Assembly: GCA_002415485.1 (NCBI GenBank)
Contig: DHYU01000010.1
Coordinates: 776-58,803 of the forward strand
DNA: 58,028 bases
Source of the DNA: Proteobacteria bacterium UBA5122
GTDB taxonomy: Bacteria; Pseudomonadota; Gammaproteobacteria; Tenderiales; Tenderiaceae
Direction of reading: 5' to 3'
Part shown: in pieces, positions 26,521 through 35,340 of the stretch
How the letters are laid out: each line of letters starts with the position of its first letter
Numbering within the stretch: position 1 is the first letter of the stretch
Notes under the pieces: generated by a model
The model's database searches: none
Told to the model about the DNA's origin: nothing
The model's input: only the letters and a program-made list of their open reading frames with translations
Position numbers and translations under genes: made by a program

Positions 26521-26536
26521 TGGCACGCTGCTTGCT
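26521..26536 (+). promoter_or_regulatory. Sigma-54 promoter of nirB-nirD-nitrate reductase
   Basis: TGGCACGCTGCTTGCT is a perfect match to the sigma-54 consensus TGGCACG-N4-TTGCW, with GG-N10-GC spacing. The predicted start near 26548 gives a leader of about 33 bases before the nirB ATG. Confidence 0.9.
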
Positions 26537-26580
26537 AAAACAAGGAAAGTTAAAAAAACCTGCTGTGGAGCAAGACAAGC

Positions 26581-29022
26581 ATGAAACAAAAACTGGTTTT
26601 GGTTGGGAATGGCATGGCCGGGGTTCGCACCCTCGAAGAGCTGTTTAAGATCGCGCCCGACAAATACGATGTCACCGTCTTTGGCGCCGAACCTCACTGC
26701 AATTACAACCGCATCATGTTGTCACCTGTATTGGCCGGCGAGAAGACCATCGACGACATCATTCTTAATAGTCAGCAGTGGTACGACGAACACAACATCA
26801 CGCTGCACGTCGGCAAGAAGATCGTGCACATCGATCGCAAGGCGCAGAAGGTCATCGCCGACGATGGCACCGAGGCCAAGTACGATCGCCTGTTGCTGGC
26901 CACCGGCTCCAATCCGTTCATCCTGCCGATCCCGGGCAATGATAAAGAGGGTGTGATCGGTTTCCGCGACATCAAAGACGTCGACACCATGCTCGACTGC
27001 GCCAAGAAATACAAAAAGGCGGCGGTCATTGGTGGTGGCCTGTTGGGCCTTGAGGCGGCGAATGGTTTGGTGCTGAACGGCATGGATGTCACCGTCATCC
27101 ATCTCGGCAGCACACTGATGGAAATGCAGATGGATGGCATCTCCGGTGCAATGCTCAAGTCATCGCTCGAAGAGCGTGGCCTCAAATTCCGCATGACCTC
27201 GGTGACCACCGACATCCTCGGCGATGAGCGCGTCACTGGCCTGAAATTTGCCGATGGTGGCGAGTTGGAGGCCGACCTGGTGGTCATGGCCGCCGGCATC
27301 CGCCCCAATATCGAACTGGCAAAGAAGGCTGGCATTCATTGCGAACGCGGCATCGTCGTCAACGACACCATGCAGACCTTCGATCCAAAAATCTATTCTG
27401 TCGGCGAGTGCGTGCAACACCGCGGTCAAACCTATGGCCTCGTGGCGCCACTGTTTGAACAGGCCAAGGTCTGCGCCAACCATCTCGCCGGTTACGGCAT
27501 CGGCATGTACCAGGGTTCGGTCACGTCGACCAAACTCAAGGTCACCGGCATCGATCTGTTCTCTGCCGGCAACTTCAATGGTGACGACACCACCGAAGAT
27601 GTGGTGATGAAAGATGCCGCCCGCGGCGTCTACAAAAAAGTTGTACTGCGCGACAACAAGATCGTCGGCGCGGTGATGTACGGCGATACCGTCGATGGCG
27701 CGTGGTACTTCCAAATGCTGCGCGACGAGACCGATGTCTCGGATTTTCGCCAACACCTGATGTTTGGCCAGGCCCACCTGGGTGACTCAGGTCATGGCGG
27801 CGCCAATGCAGCCTCTGCGCTGCCCGACAACGCCGAGATCTGCGGTTGTAACGGCGTCTGCAAAAAGACCATCGTCGACACCATCGTCTCACAAGGCCTG
27901 TTCACGCTCGATGAAGTGAAGGCCCACACCAAGGCCGCTGCCTCGTGTGGTTCGTGTACCGGCCTGGTCGAACAGATCCTCGCCTCCACCGTCGGCGACT
28001 ATTCAGATACACCGAAGAAAAAGGCGATGTGTGGTTGTACCGACCATACGCACGATGAAGTGCGTGCCGCCATTCGTGACAACAAACTGACCTCCATCCC
28101 GCAGGCGATGTCGTTCCTGGATTGGCGAACCAAAGATGGCTGCGCCAGCTGTCGCCCCGCGTTGAACTACTACATCATCTCGGCCTGGCCGAAGGAGTCG
28201 CAGGATGATCCGCAATCGCGCTTCATCAACGAACGCGCGCACGCCAATATCCAAAAAGACGGCACCTACTCGGTCATTCCTCGCATGTGGGGCGGTCTCA
28301 CCACGCCCGATGAACTGCGTGCGATCGCCAACGTGGCCGACAAGTTCAAGATCCCCACGGTAAAAGTCACGGGCGGTCAACGTATCGACCTGCTCGGCGT
28401 GAAGAAAGAAGACCTGCCACTGGTCTGGGCTGATCTGAATGCCGCGGGCATGGTCTCGGGCCACGGCTACGGCAAGTCATTGCGTACCGTTAAAACCTGT
28501 GTCGGTTCTGAGTGGTGTCGCTTTGGTACACAGGATTCAACCGGTCTCGGCGTCAAGATCGAAAAGATGACCTGGGGTTCATGGACACCACACAAATACA
28601 AGATCGCCGTCTCCGGTTGCCCACGTAACTGCGCCGAAGCGACAATCAAAGACTTTGGTGTGGTCTGTGTCGACTCAGGTTACGAACTGCACGTCGGCGG
28701 CAACGGTGGTATCCACGTCAAGGCGACAGAGCTGCTGTGCCGCGTGACCACCGAAGAAGAAGTGCTCGAATACTGCGGCGCCTTCATGCAGGTCTATCGT
28801 GAAGAGGCGCATTACCTGGAGCGCACCGCACCATGGATTGAGCGCGTAGGTTTGAGTTATGCCAAACAACGCGTCGTTGAAGATGAAAAAGGCCGTAAAG
28901 AACTGTATGCCCGCTTCCTGGAGTCGCAAGAGGTCTACCAAGTCGACCCTTGGGCCGACGCCGTCGCCAAAGACGAGGTGCGCGAGCATTACATCCCTAT
29001 CAAGAAACTGGCCAACGCCTAA
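26581..29022 (+). CDS. nirB: Assimilatory nitrite reductase [NAD(P)H], large subunit NirB
   Basis: An 813-residue cytoplasmic flavo-iron-sulfur-sirohaem enzyme that reduces nitrite to ammonium with NAD(P)H. It has the FAD-binding GNGMAGVRTLEEL start and the NAD-binding GGGLLGLEAA (about 152-161). Two BFD-like [2Fe-2S] modules follow (CGCNGVC...CGSC, and CGC...CASC). The sirohaem/[4Fe-4S] domain has cysteines in CVGSEWC and CPRNC. Length is standard. It leads the nirB-nirD-nitrate reductase operon behind a perfect sigma-54 promoter, so expression should follow nitrogen limitation. Confidence 0.97.
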   Translation: MKQKLVLVGNGMAGVRTLEELFKIAPDKYDVTVFGAEPHCNYNRIMLSPVLAGEKTIDDIILNSQQWYDEHNITLHVGKKIVHIDRKAQKVIADDGTEAKYDRLLLATGSNPFILPIPGNDKEGVIGFRDIKDVDTMLDCAKKYKKAAVIGGGLLGLEAANGLVLNGMDVTVIHLGSTLMEMQMDGISGAMLKSSLEERGLKFRMTSVTTDILGDERVTGLKFADGGELEADLVVMAAGIRPNIELAKKAGIHCERGIVVNDTMQTFDPKIYSVGECVQHRGQTYGLVAPLFEQAKVCANHLAGYGIGMYQGSVTSTKLKVTGIDLFSAGNFNGDDTTEDVVMKDAARGVYKKVVLRDNKIVGAVMYGDTVDGAWYFQMLRDETDVSDFRQHLMFGQAHLGDSGHGGANAASALPDNAEICGCNGVCKKTIVDTIVSQGLFTLDEVKAHTKAAASCGSCTGLVEQILASTVGDYSDTPKKKAMCGCTDHTHDEVRAAIRDNKLTSIPQAMSFLDWRTKDGCASCRPALNYYIISAWPKESQDDPQSRFINERAHANIQKDGTYSVIPRMWGGLTTPDELRAIANVADKFKIPTVKVTGGQRIDLLGVKKEDLPLVWADLNAAGMVSGHGYGKSLRTVKTCVGSEWCRFGTQDSTGLGVKIEKMTWGSWTPHKYKIAVSGCPRNCAEATIKDFGVVCVDSGYELHVGGNGGIHVKATELLCRVTTEEEVLEYCGAFMQVYREEAHYLERTAPWIERVGLSYAKQRVVEDEKGRKELYARFLESQEVYQVDPWADAVAKDEVREHYIPIKKLANA

Positions 29023-29051
29023 GCGGCGCCTAAACAGCAGTAGAGGTCATC

Positions 29052-29360
29052 ATGAGTAACTGGATTGAAATCGGTAAAGTAGAAGAGATACCAAAACAAG
29101 GCGCACGCGTGGTCGAAACCGCCAAGGGCGACATCGGCATCTTCCGCACGTTGGACGACGAAGTCTTCGCGCTGCGCGATCGCTGCCCGCATAAAAACGG
29201 GCCGTTATCGCAAGGCATCGTGCATGGTCGCCGCGTCACCTGCCCACTGCACAATTGGAAAATTGAACTGGAGAGCGGTGAGGCCGTCGCGCCCGATAAA
29301 GGCTGCGCCGCAAGCTATCCGGTAAAGGTTGAAAACGGCGTGGTGTATTTGTCGCTGTAA
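29052..29360 (+). CDS. nirD: Assimilatory nitrite reductase small subunit NirD (Rieske-type)
   Basis: A 102-residue Rieske-fold subunit of nitrite reductase. The cluster motifs CPHKNGPL and CPLHNWKI give the Cys-His/Cys-His pairs of a [2Fe-2S] Rieske centre. Some NirD proteins have lost these ligands, but here they are complete. GAGG precedes the ATG, 29 bases after nirB. Confidence 0.96.
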   Translation: MSNWIEIGKVEEIPKQGARVVETAKGDIGIFRTLDDEVFALRDRCPHKNGPLSQGIVHGRRVTCPLHNWKIELESGEAVAPDKGCAASYPVKVENGVVYLSL

Positions 29361-29379
29361 TCCAGACACGAGTAACGGC

Positions 29380-32040
29380 ATGACCCAGACTGTTGAAACC
29401 ACCTGTCCTTATTGCGGCGTCGGCTGCGGCGTACTCGCCACCGTCGATGCCGACATCAATGCCGGTGGCAAGGTCAGCATCAGCGGCAATCCACAACATC
29501 CCGCCAATCTCGGCCGCCTCTGCTCCAAGGGCTCGGCGCTGGGCGAGACCGTCGATCTCGACGGCCGCCTGTTGCACCCGGAGATCCACGGTGAACGCGC
29601 ATCATGGGATGAGGCACTGGATCATGTCGCCCACGGTTTCAAACAGGTCATCGAACAACACGGCCCCGATGCGGTGGCGTTTTATGTCTCCGGCCAATTG
29701 CTGACCGAAGACTATTACGTCGCCAACAAGCTGATCAAAGGCTACATCGGCACCGCCAACATCGATACCAATTCACGGCTGTGCATGTCCTCGTCCGTGG
29801 TCGGCCATAAACGCGCCTTTGGCGCCGACACCGTGCCCTGCAGTTATGAAGACCTGGAACGCGCCAAACTCATCGTGCTCGTCGGCTCCAACACCGCCTG
29901 GTGTCATCCGGTGCTGTATCAACGCATCGTGCAGGCCAAGAAAGACAACCCCGATCTGCTGATCGCCGTGATCGATCCGCGCCAAACCGCGACCTGCGAT
30001 CTGGCCGATATACACCTGCCGATCCGCTCTGGCAGCGATGCCACGCTGTTCAACGGCCTGCTGGCCTATCTGGCGCACGATGGCGAGATCAACCAGGCCT
30101 ATGTCGCGCAATACGTCGAGGGCTTTGAACAGGCGCTGAGCGCGGCGCAAGACAGCAGCGGCGATCTGGACGATGTCGCCCTGCGGTGTGGCATCGAGCT
30201 CGACACGCTGAAAAACTTTTATCGCCTGTTTGCGCGCACCGAACGTGTGATCACCGTCTATTCGCAGGGCATCAACCAATCCAGCTCCGGCTCGGACAAG
30301 GTCAACGCGATCATCAACTGCCACCTCGCCACCGGCCGCATCGGCCGCCCCGGCATGGGGCCGTTCTCGTTTACCGGTCAACCTAATGCGATGGGCGGCC
30401 GCGAAGTCGGTGGCCTGGCCAACATGCTGGCCGCGCACATGGACATCGAAAACGCAGACCATCGCCAACTGGTGCAGACCTTTTGGGACTCACCGACGCT
30501 GGCCGACAAACCCGGTCGCAAGGCCGTCGATATGTTCAACGCGATTGCCGACGGCAAGATCAAGGCGCTGTGGGTGATGGCGACCAACCCCGTCGTCAGT
30601 ATGCCCGATGCCGATGCGATCAAGGCCGCACTCAAACAATGCGAGCTGGTCGTCGTCTCCGATTGCATACGCAATACCGATACCGCACAACTGGCGCATG
30701 TAAAACTGCCGGCCACCGGCTGGGCAGAGAAAGACGGCACCGTCACCAACAGCGAACGCCGCATCTCACGTCAGCGCGCCTTTCTGCCCGCCGCCGGTGA
30801 GGCCAAAGGCGACTGGTGGATCATCTGTCAGGTCGCCAAACGCATGGGCTACAACGGCTTTGACTATCAACATCCGTTTGAGATATTCAACGAACACGCC
30901 GCACTGTCCGCCTACGAAAACGAGGGCCAACGCGACTTCAACATCGGTGCGCTGGGCAAGCGTGATCTCGCCAGCTACAACGCCCTGCAACCGATCCAGT
31001 GGCCGGTGACGCCCGAACGTCCCAACGGCAGCGCTCGCATGTTCAGCGATGGCCGTTATTTCACGCCCAGCCAAAAGGCGCGCATGCTGGCGATCACGCC
31101 GCGCACGCCGGTCAATGCACCGAACAATGATTTTCCATTGATTCTCAACAGCGGCCGCATCCGCGATCAATGGCATACCATGACCCGCACCGGCAAGGCG
31201 GCGAGACTGAGCGAACACTCACCCGAGCCCTATATCGCGATCCACCCGGAAGACGCCGCACGCTTTCGCATCCGCGAAGATCAGCTCGTCAGCGTCTTCA
31301 GCCGCTGGGGCGAGATGATCGGCCGCGCCCGTTTTGATCAGGGCCTGCGTCGTGGTGATGTGTTTGCCCCCATGCACTGGAACGAACAATTCGCCAGCTG
31401 CGGCCGCGTCGGCGCCGTCGTCAATCCCGAGACCGACCCCTACTCCGGCCAGCCCGAACTCAAACACACGCCCGTGCGCATCGCCCCGTTCGACAGCGCC
31501 TGGCATGGCTTCATCCTGTCGCGGCGCAAGCTGCACCTGCACGGCATTCGTTATTGGGCGCGCGCCACCGGCAACGGTTTTTATCGTTATGAACTGGCAG
31601 GCGACCAAAAGGAAAACGACCTGCCGGCCTGGGTGCGCAGTTATCTGTGTTCGTCCGACAACGATGTGAAATGGGTGGAGCTGCTGGACAAGGGCGCACA
31701 CACCTATCGTGGCGTGCGCATGACCGGCGCCCGACTCGAGAGCTGCATCTTCATCGCCCCCGACCACGCGCTGCCACCGCGCAACTGGCTGGCCTCGCTG
31801 TTTGAAAAAGAGGCACTCACTCAGGACGAAAAACGTGCACTGCTCACCGGCAAACCGCCTGCGGGCGAGATCGACACCGGCCGCATCGTCTGCGCCTGTT
31901 TTAATGTCGGCGAGAACACCATCCTGGATGCCATCGACAAACATGGCCTGAAGACCGCCGACGAGATCGGCAAGTGTTTAAACGCCGGCACTAACTGCGG
32001 TTCGTGCGTGCCTGAGTTAAAGGCACTGCTTCAGCGTTAA
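29380..32040 (+). CDS. nasA: Assimilatory nitrate reductase, catalytic subunit
   Basis: An 886-residue cytoplasmic Mo-bisMGD reductase that converts nitrate to nitrite. The start at 29380 is chosen because the protein then begins MTQTVETTCPYCGVGCG, normal for the family, and avoids overlap with nirD. The N-terminal [4Fe-4S] motif is C-x2-C-x3-C...C (CPYCGVGC and RLCSKG). Molybdopterin domains include MSSSVVGH and the FTGQPNAMGGREVGG segment. A C-terminal BFD-like [2Fe-2S] domain (CACFNVGEN...CGSCVPELK) serves as the electron entry point, as in Klebsiella NasA. No separate NasB-like flavoprotein is present, so the electron donor is unresolved. The symbol follows Klebsiella usage. Confidence 0.95.
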   Translation: MTQTVETTCPYCGVGCGVLATVDADINAGGKVSISGNPQHPANLGRLCSKGSALGETVDLDGRLLHPEIHGERASWDEALDHVAHGFKQVIEQHGPDAVAFYVSGQLLTEDYYVANKLIKGYIGTANIDTNSRLCMSSSVVGHKRAFGADTVPCSYEDLERAKLIVLVGSNTAWCHPVLYQRIVQAKKDNPDLLIAVIDPRQTATCDLADIHLPIRSGSDATLFNGLLAYLAHDGEINQAYVAQYVEGFEQALSAAQDSSGDLDDVALRCGIELDTLKNFYRLFARTERVITVYSQGINQSSSGSDKVNAIINCHLATGRIGRPGMGPFSFTGQPNAMGGREVGGLANMLAAHMDIENADHRQLVQTFWDSPTLADKPGRKAVDMFNAIADGKIKALWVMATNPVVSMPDADAIKAALKQCELVVVSDCIRNTDTAQLAHVKLPATGWAEKDGTVTNSERRISRQRAFLPAAGEAKGDWWIICQVAKRMGYNGFDYQHPFEIFNEHAALSAYENEGQRDFNIGALGKRDLASYNALQPIQWPVTPERPNGSARMFSDGRYFTPSQKARMLAITPRTPVNAPNNDFPLILNSGRIRDQWHTMTRTGKAARLSEHSPEPYIAIHPEDAARFRIREDQLVSVFSRWGEMIGRARFDQGLRRGDVFAPMHWNEQFASCGRVGAVVNPETDPYSGQPELKHTPVRIAPFDSAWHGFILSRRKLHLHGIRYWARATGNGFYRYELAGDQKENDLPAWVRSYLCSSDNDVKWVELLDKGAHTYRGVRMTGARLESCIFIAPDHALPPRNWLASLFEKEALTQDEKRALLTGKPPAGEIDTGRIVCACFNVGENTILDAIDKHGLKTADEIGKCLNAGTNCGSCVPELKALLQR

Positions 32041-32089
32041 GCGTTTATAATCCACAGCTCTTGTTATCCAACCCTTAAAGAGCAGTGAT

Positions 32090-32488
32090 ATGAGCATCAA
32101 CATCGGCGATAGCGCCAGCCTGAAAAAAGCCTTCAGCAGCGATGAGGTAGCGGCCTTCGCCGACCTGTCGACAGACCACAACCCAATCCATCTGGATGAA
32201 GCGGCCGCGCAACAATCAGTCTTTGGTCAACGCGTAGTCCACGGCGCCCTCAGCGCCAGCCTGTTCTCCAGCCTGCTGGGCACGCAACTGCCTGGTCCTG
32301 GCAGCATCTATCTCGGCCAAACCCTGAGCTTTAAGCGACCTGTTTATATCGATGAGGAAGTAACTGCGGTGGTAGAAGTCATTGCACTGGATGCACGCAA
32401 ACCCATCGCCACGCTGCGCACCCAGCTGTTCAAGGCCGATGGCAAACTCGCGATCGACGGCGAGGCCAGCGTGCGCCTGCCGGGCTAG
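32090..32488 (+). CDS. MaoC-family (R)-specific enoyl-CoA hydratase
   Basis: A 132-residue single hot-dog domain protein. The hydratase-2 motif with its catalytic Asp-His pair is clear (STDHNPIHLDEAAA, about residues 27-40). The small size matches PhaJ-type (R)-hydratases, which hydrate trans-2-enoyl-CoA to (R)-3-hydroxyacyl-CoA. GAGCAGTGAT precedes the ATG. No polyhydroxyalkanoate gene is nearby, so its physiological substrate cannot be assigned. Confidence 0.88.
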   Translation: MSINIGDSASLKKAFSSDEVAAFADLSTDHNPIHLDEAAAQQSVFGQRVVHGALSASLFSSLLGTQLPGPGSIYLGQTLSFKRPVYIDEEVTAVVEVIALDARKPIATLRTQLFKADGKLAIDGEASVRLPG

Positions 32489-32507
32489 AGTCTCCTCACC
32501 CTAAACC

Positions 32508-33590
32508 CTACGCATCACAGCAGGCGCCACTGGCAGCATCTGCGGCGCGGAAGGTGATGATGTGATCGCTGGCGAGGCGGATGCCGATCGGCTCGCCGAT
32601 GGCGTGGTTGTGATGGCTCGGCACCAAGGACAACATCTCTGCACCGCTCGGCAGTTGCAGCGTGTAGAGGATCTGCGCGCCACGGAAGGCCTTCTCGCGC
32701 ACGATGGCCTTGAGCGGGCTTTCGTCGTCGTGAATGATGTCATCCGGTCGCAGCAGGACATCGACCGCGCAGCCACATGCACACGGCGCATCAAACTCAC
32801 CTTCAATGACGCCGATCTCGATCTCGACGCGTTGATCATCGAGCACGGTGCCCGGCAAAAACACACCTTCGCCGATAAAGTCGGCGACAAAACGATTGGC
32901 CGGTAGATGGTAGAGGTTATAGGCCTTATCCCACTGCTGGATGCGGCCCTCGTTCATCACACCGATCACATCGGCGATCATGAAGGCCTCATCCTGATCG
33001 TGCGTGACCAGGATCGCGGTTGCACCTTCGTGCTTCAAGATATCGCGCACATCGCCGCACAAGCGTTCACGCAGCGCGACATCGAGATTCGAAAACGGCT
33101 CGTCCATCAACAACAACTTCGGCCGTGGCGCCAAGGCGCGCGCCAGCGCGATGCGCTGCTGCTGACCACCGGACAACTCATGCGGATAGAGTTTGGCGTA
33201 GTCGCTCAGGCCAACCAGTTCCAACATCTCGGCGACGCGACGCGCGTTGTCGGCGCGGCTGCCGGTCAAACCAAAACCGACGTTCTGCGCGGCGTTCAGA
33301 TGCGGGAACAGCGCGTAGTCCTGAAACACCATGCCGATGCGGCGTTGTTCGGCGGCGACGTGCAACCCAGGCTTGGCGACGCTGCGACCATCGAGCACGA
33401 TCTCACCCGCCTGCACCTGCTCAAAACCGGCGATGCAGCGCAGGGCCGTGGTCTTGCCGCAACCGGAGGGCCCCAACAAACAGCCAATACTGCCGCGCGG
33501 CAGACTGAGGCTCATCTCTTTGACGACCACGGTGTTGCCGTAGCGCTGTGAGATGCCCTTGAGCTCCAACATGTAATCAACGTTCTGCAT
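32508..33590 (-). CDS. fbpC: Iron(III) ABC transporter ATP-binding protein FbpC
   Basis: A 360-residue ATPase with Walker A GPSGCGKTT (about 38-46), signature LSGGQQQR, Walker B LLLMDEPFSNLD and a switch histidine in LVTHDQ. A C-terminal TOBE/regulatory domain (about 270-355) has a CACGCAVDV cysteine cluster and ends ASGACCDA, so it is cysteine-rich. It overlaps the fbpB stop by 14 bases and completes a Fur-regulated ferric iron importer with the permease and binding protein to its right. Confidence 0.93.
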   Translation of the reverse strand: MQNVDYMLELKGISQRYGNTVVVKEMSLSLPRGSIGCLLGPSGCGKTTALRCIAGFEQVQAGEIVLDGRSVAKPGLHVAAEQRRIGMVFQDYALFPHLNAAQNVGFGLTGSRADNARRVAEMLELVGLSDYAKLYPHELSGGQQQRIALARALAPRPKLLLMDEPFSNLDVALRERLCGDVRDILKHEGATAILVTHDQDEAFMIADVIGVMNEGRIQQWDKAYNLYHLPANRFVADFIGEGVFLPGTVLDDQRVEIEIGVIEGEFDAPCACGCAVDVLLRPDDIIHDDESPLKAIVREKAFRGAQILYTLQLPSGAEMLSLVPSHHNHAIGEPIGIRLASDHIITFRAADAASGACCDA

Positions 33591-35199
33591 GACGATTCAT
33601 CAAAATAATAGGGATCAATCCGGCGATCACGATCGCCACCGCGGGCAGCGCGGCGCGCTCCCACTCACCTTCCGAGGTCATCTCAAACACACGCACGGCC
33701 AGCGTGTCCCAGCCAAACGGCCGCGTCATCAAGGTGATCGGCATCTCCTTCATCACATCGACAAACACCAGCGTCATCGCGGTAAACAGGCCTCCACGCA
33801 GGATCGGCAGATGCACGCGCCGCAGCAATTGCACGCCGTTCACACCGAGGCTGCGCGCCGATTCATCCACCGAACGGGTAATGCGTTGCAGATTGCCATC
33901 GACCGGACTAAAGCCGACGGCCATGAAGCGCACGCACAGCGCGATCAACATCGTCACCATCGTGCCCTGCAGGATCATGCCACCATCATAACCAAAGATC
34001 GTCAGCCCATCGCGCAGGCGCGCATCCAGCCAGACGATCGGGATAAAGGCACCGACCGCCAACACTGGCCCCGGCAGGGCGTAGCCCAGTGTCGCGACAC
34101 GCACCATGATGCGGGTCGACACATCCGAATGATAACGATTGGCCACCGCCAGGATCACCGCAGCTGCGGCCACCAGCACCGCCCCCAGCGCGGCCAGGGT
34201 CAGCGAGTGGGTCAGAAACTCGAAGTAACGTGCATCAAAATCATCGGCCCACACCTCGCTGGCCCAGATCAACAGTTGCACCAGCGGGATTACAAAGCCC
34301 AGCAGCAACACCAATCCGGCAAAGCCGGTCGCGGCCCATGCCTTGCCACCACGCAATTTAATGCGCTCCTGTTCGCCGGAGGTCTTGCCGACCACCGTGT
34401 AACGCATGCGCGCCCGCGCCTGCTGCTCCAGCACGACGATGATGAAGACGAAGATGATCAGGATCGATGCCAGCTGCGAGGCCGCCGGCAATGAAAACAT
34501 CGCGAACCAGGCCTTGTAGATGCCGGTGGTGAAGGTGTCGTAGTTGAACACCGCCACGGTGCCGAAGTCAGCGAGCGTCTCCATGATCACCAGCATCACA
34601 CCACCGACGATCCACGGCCGCGCCATCGGCAAGGCAACCTTAAAAAAACCGGCGCGCGGTGAATAACCCAGCGACTGCGCCGCCTCCAGTGCACGTTTGC
34701 CCTGGGTGGCAAAGGCATTGCGCGAAATCAAATACACGTAGGGATAAAAGGCCAGCACCATGACCAATGTCACGCCACCGAACGAACGTACCTCCGGCGG
34801 TCGCCAATCGAAACCGCTGGCGCGCATCCAGCTTTGCAAAGGCCCGGTAAAATCAAACAGACCGACGATGACAAAGGCCGTCACATAGGCCGGCACCGCC
34901 AGCGGCAACATCAAGGCCCAGGAAAAAATCTTGCGTCCCGGAAATTCGCAGACCGCAGTCAGCCAGGCCAGCGACACACCCAGGACCAAGGTGCCAATCG
35001 CCGTCGCCAACACTAACCAAAAGGTGTTGCTCAGCAGTTCCAGCAACAGATGTTCGCTCAGGTGCTCCCACACTTCGGGCGCAGGCGAAAACATCGACCA
35101 CAGGATCACCAGCACTGGCATCAACACCGCCAGTGAGATCATCGCCGCCGCCAAGCGCCAACCGTTGCTCAATACACCCTGCAGGGCCCGAGTTATCAA
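33577..35199 (-). CDS. fbpB: Iron(III) ABC transporter permease FbpB
   Basis: A 540-residue fused permease with about 12 transmembrane helices and two copies of the EAA loop (ALEAAQSLGYSPRAGFFKVALPM and ARSLGVNGVQLLRRVHLPI), as in FbpB/HitB. It forms the inner-membrane channel for iron delivered by FbpA. A terminator-like hairpin lies between it and fbpA, so fbpB-fbpC are probably made at lower levels than the binding protein. Confidence 0.94.
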   Translation of the reverse strand: MITRALQGVLSNGWRLAAAMISLAVLMPVLVILWSMFSPAPEVWEHLSEHLLLELLSNTFWLVLATAIGTLVLGVSLAWLTAVCEFPGRKIFSWALMLPLAVPAYVTAFVIVGLFDFTGPLQSWMRASGFDWRPPEVRSFGGVTLVMVLAFYPYVYLISRNAFATQGKRALEAAQSLGYSPRAGFFKVALPMARPWIVGGVMLVIMETLADFGTVAVFNYDTFTTGIYKAWFAMFSLPAASQLASILIIFVFIIVVLEQQARARMRYTVVGKTSGEQERIKLRGGKAWAATGFAGLVLLLGFVIPLVQLLIWASEVWADDFDARYFEFLTHSLTLAALGAVLVAAAAVILAVANRYHSDVSTRIMVRVATLGYALPGPVLAVGAFIPIVWLDARLRDGLTIFGYDGGMILQGTMVTMLIALCVRFMAVGFSPVDGNLQRITRSVDESARSLGVNGVQLLRRVHLPILRGGLFTAMTLVFVDVMKEMPITLMTRPFGWDTLAVRVFEMTSEGEWERAALPAVAIVIAGLIPIILMNRHAER

Positions 35200-35254
35200 A
35201 CGACTACCTCTACATCCATCTTTGCCACAAACACCAAAACCAGAAACGCAAAAA

Positions 35255-35283
35255 CAGCTTGCCCCATCGATAGGGGCAAACTG
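35255..35283 (-). terminator. Attenuator-like hairpin between fbpA and fbpB
   Basis: On the minus strand CAGTTTGCCCC pairs with GGGGCAAGCTG (one G-U wobble, seven-base loop), followed by TTTTTGCG. A second repeat (CGGGGGC...GCCCCCG, 35294-35323, 16-base loop) stands closer to the fbpA stop. Confidence 0.65.
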
Positions 35284-35340
35284 TCGAGATTAACGGGGGC
35301 CGATTTTACACCGTTTGCCCCCGCCACATAGGCTTGACGA

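Noticed and set aside
17444..26580. The hnoX-pilus block as a mobile element or prophage
   Set aside because: No integrase, transposase, tRNA target or flanking direct repeat was seen; only its position between the two nas arms suggests transfer.
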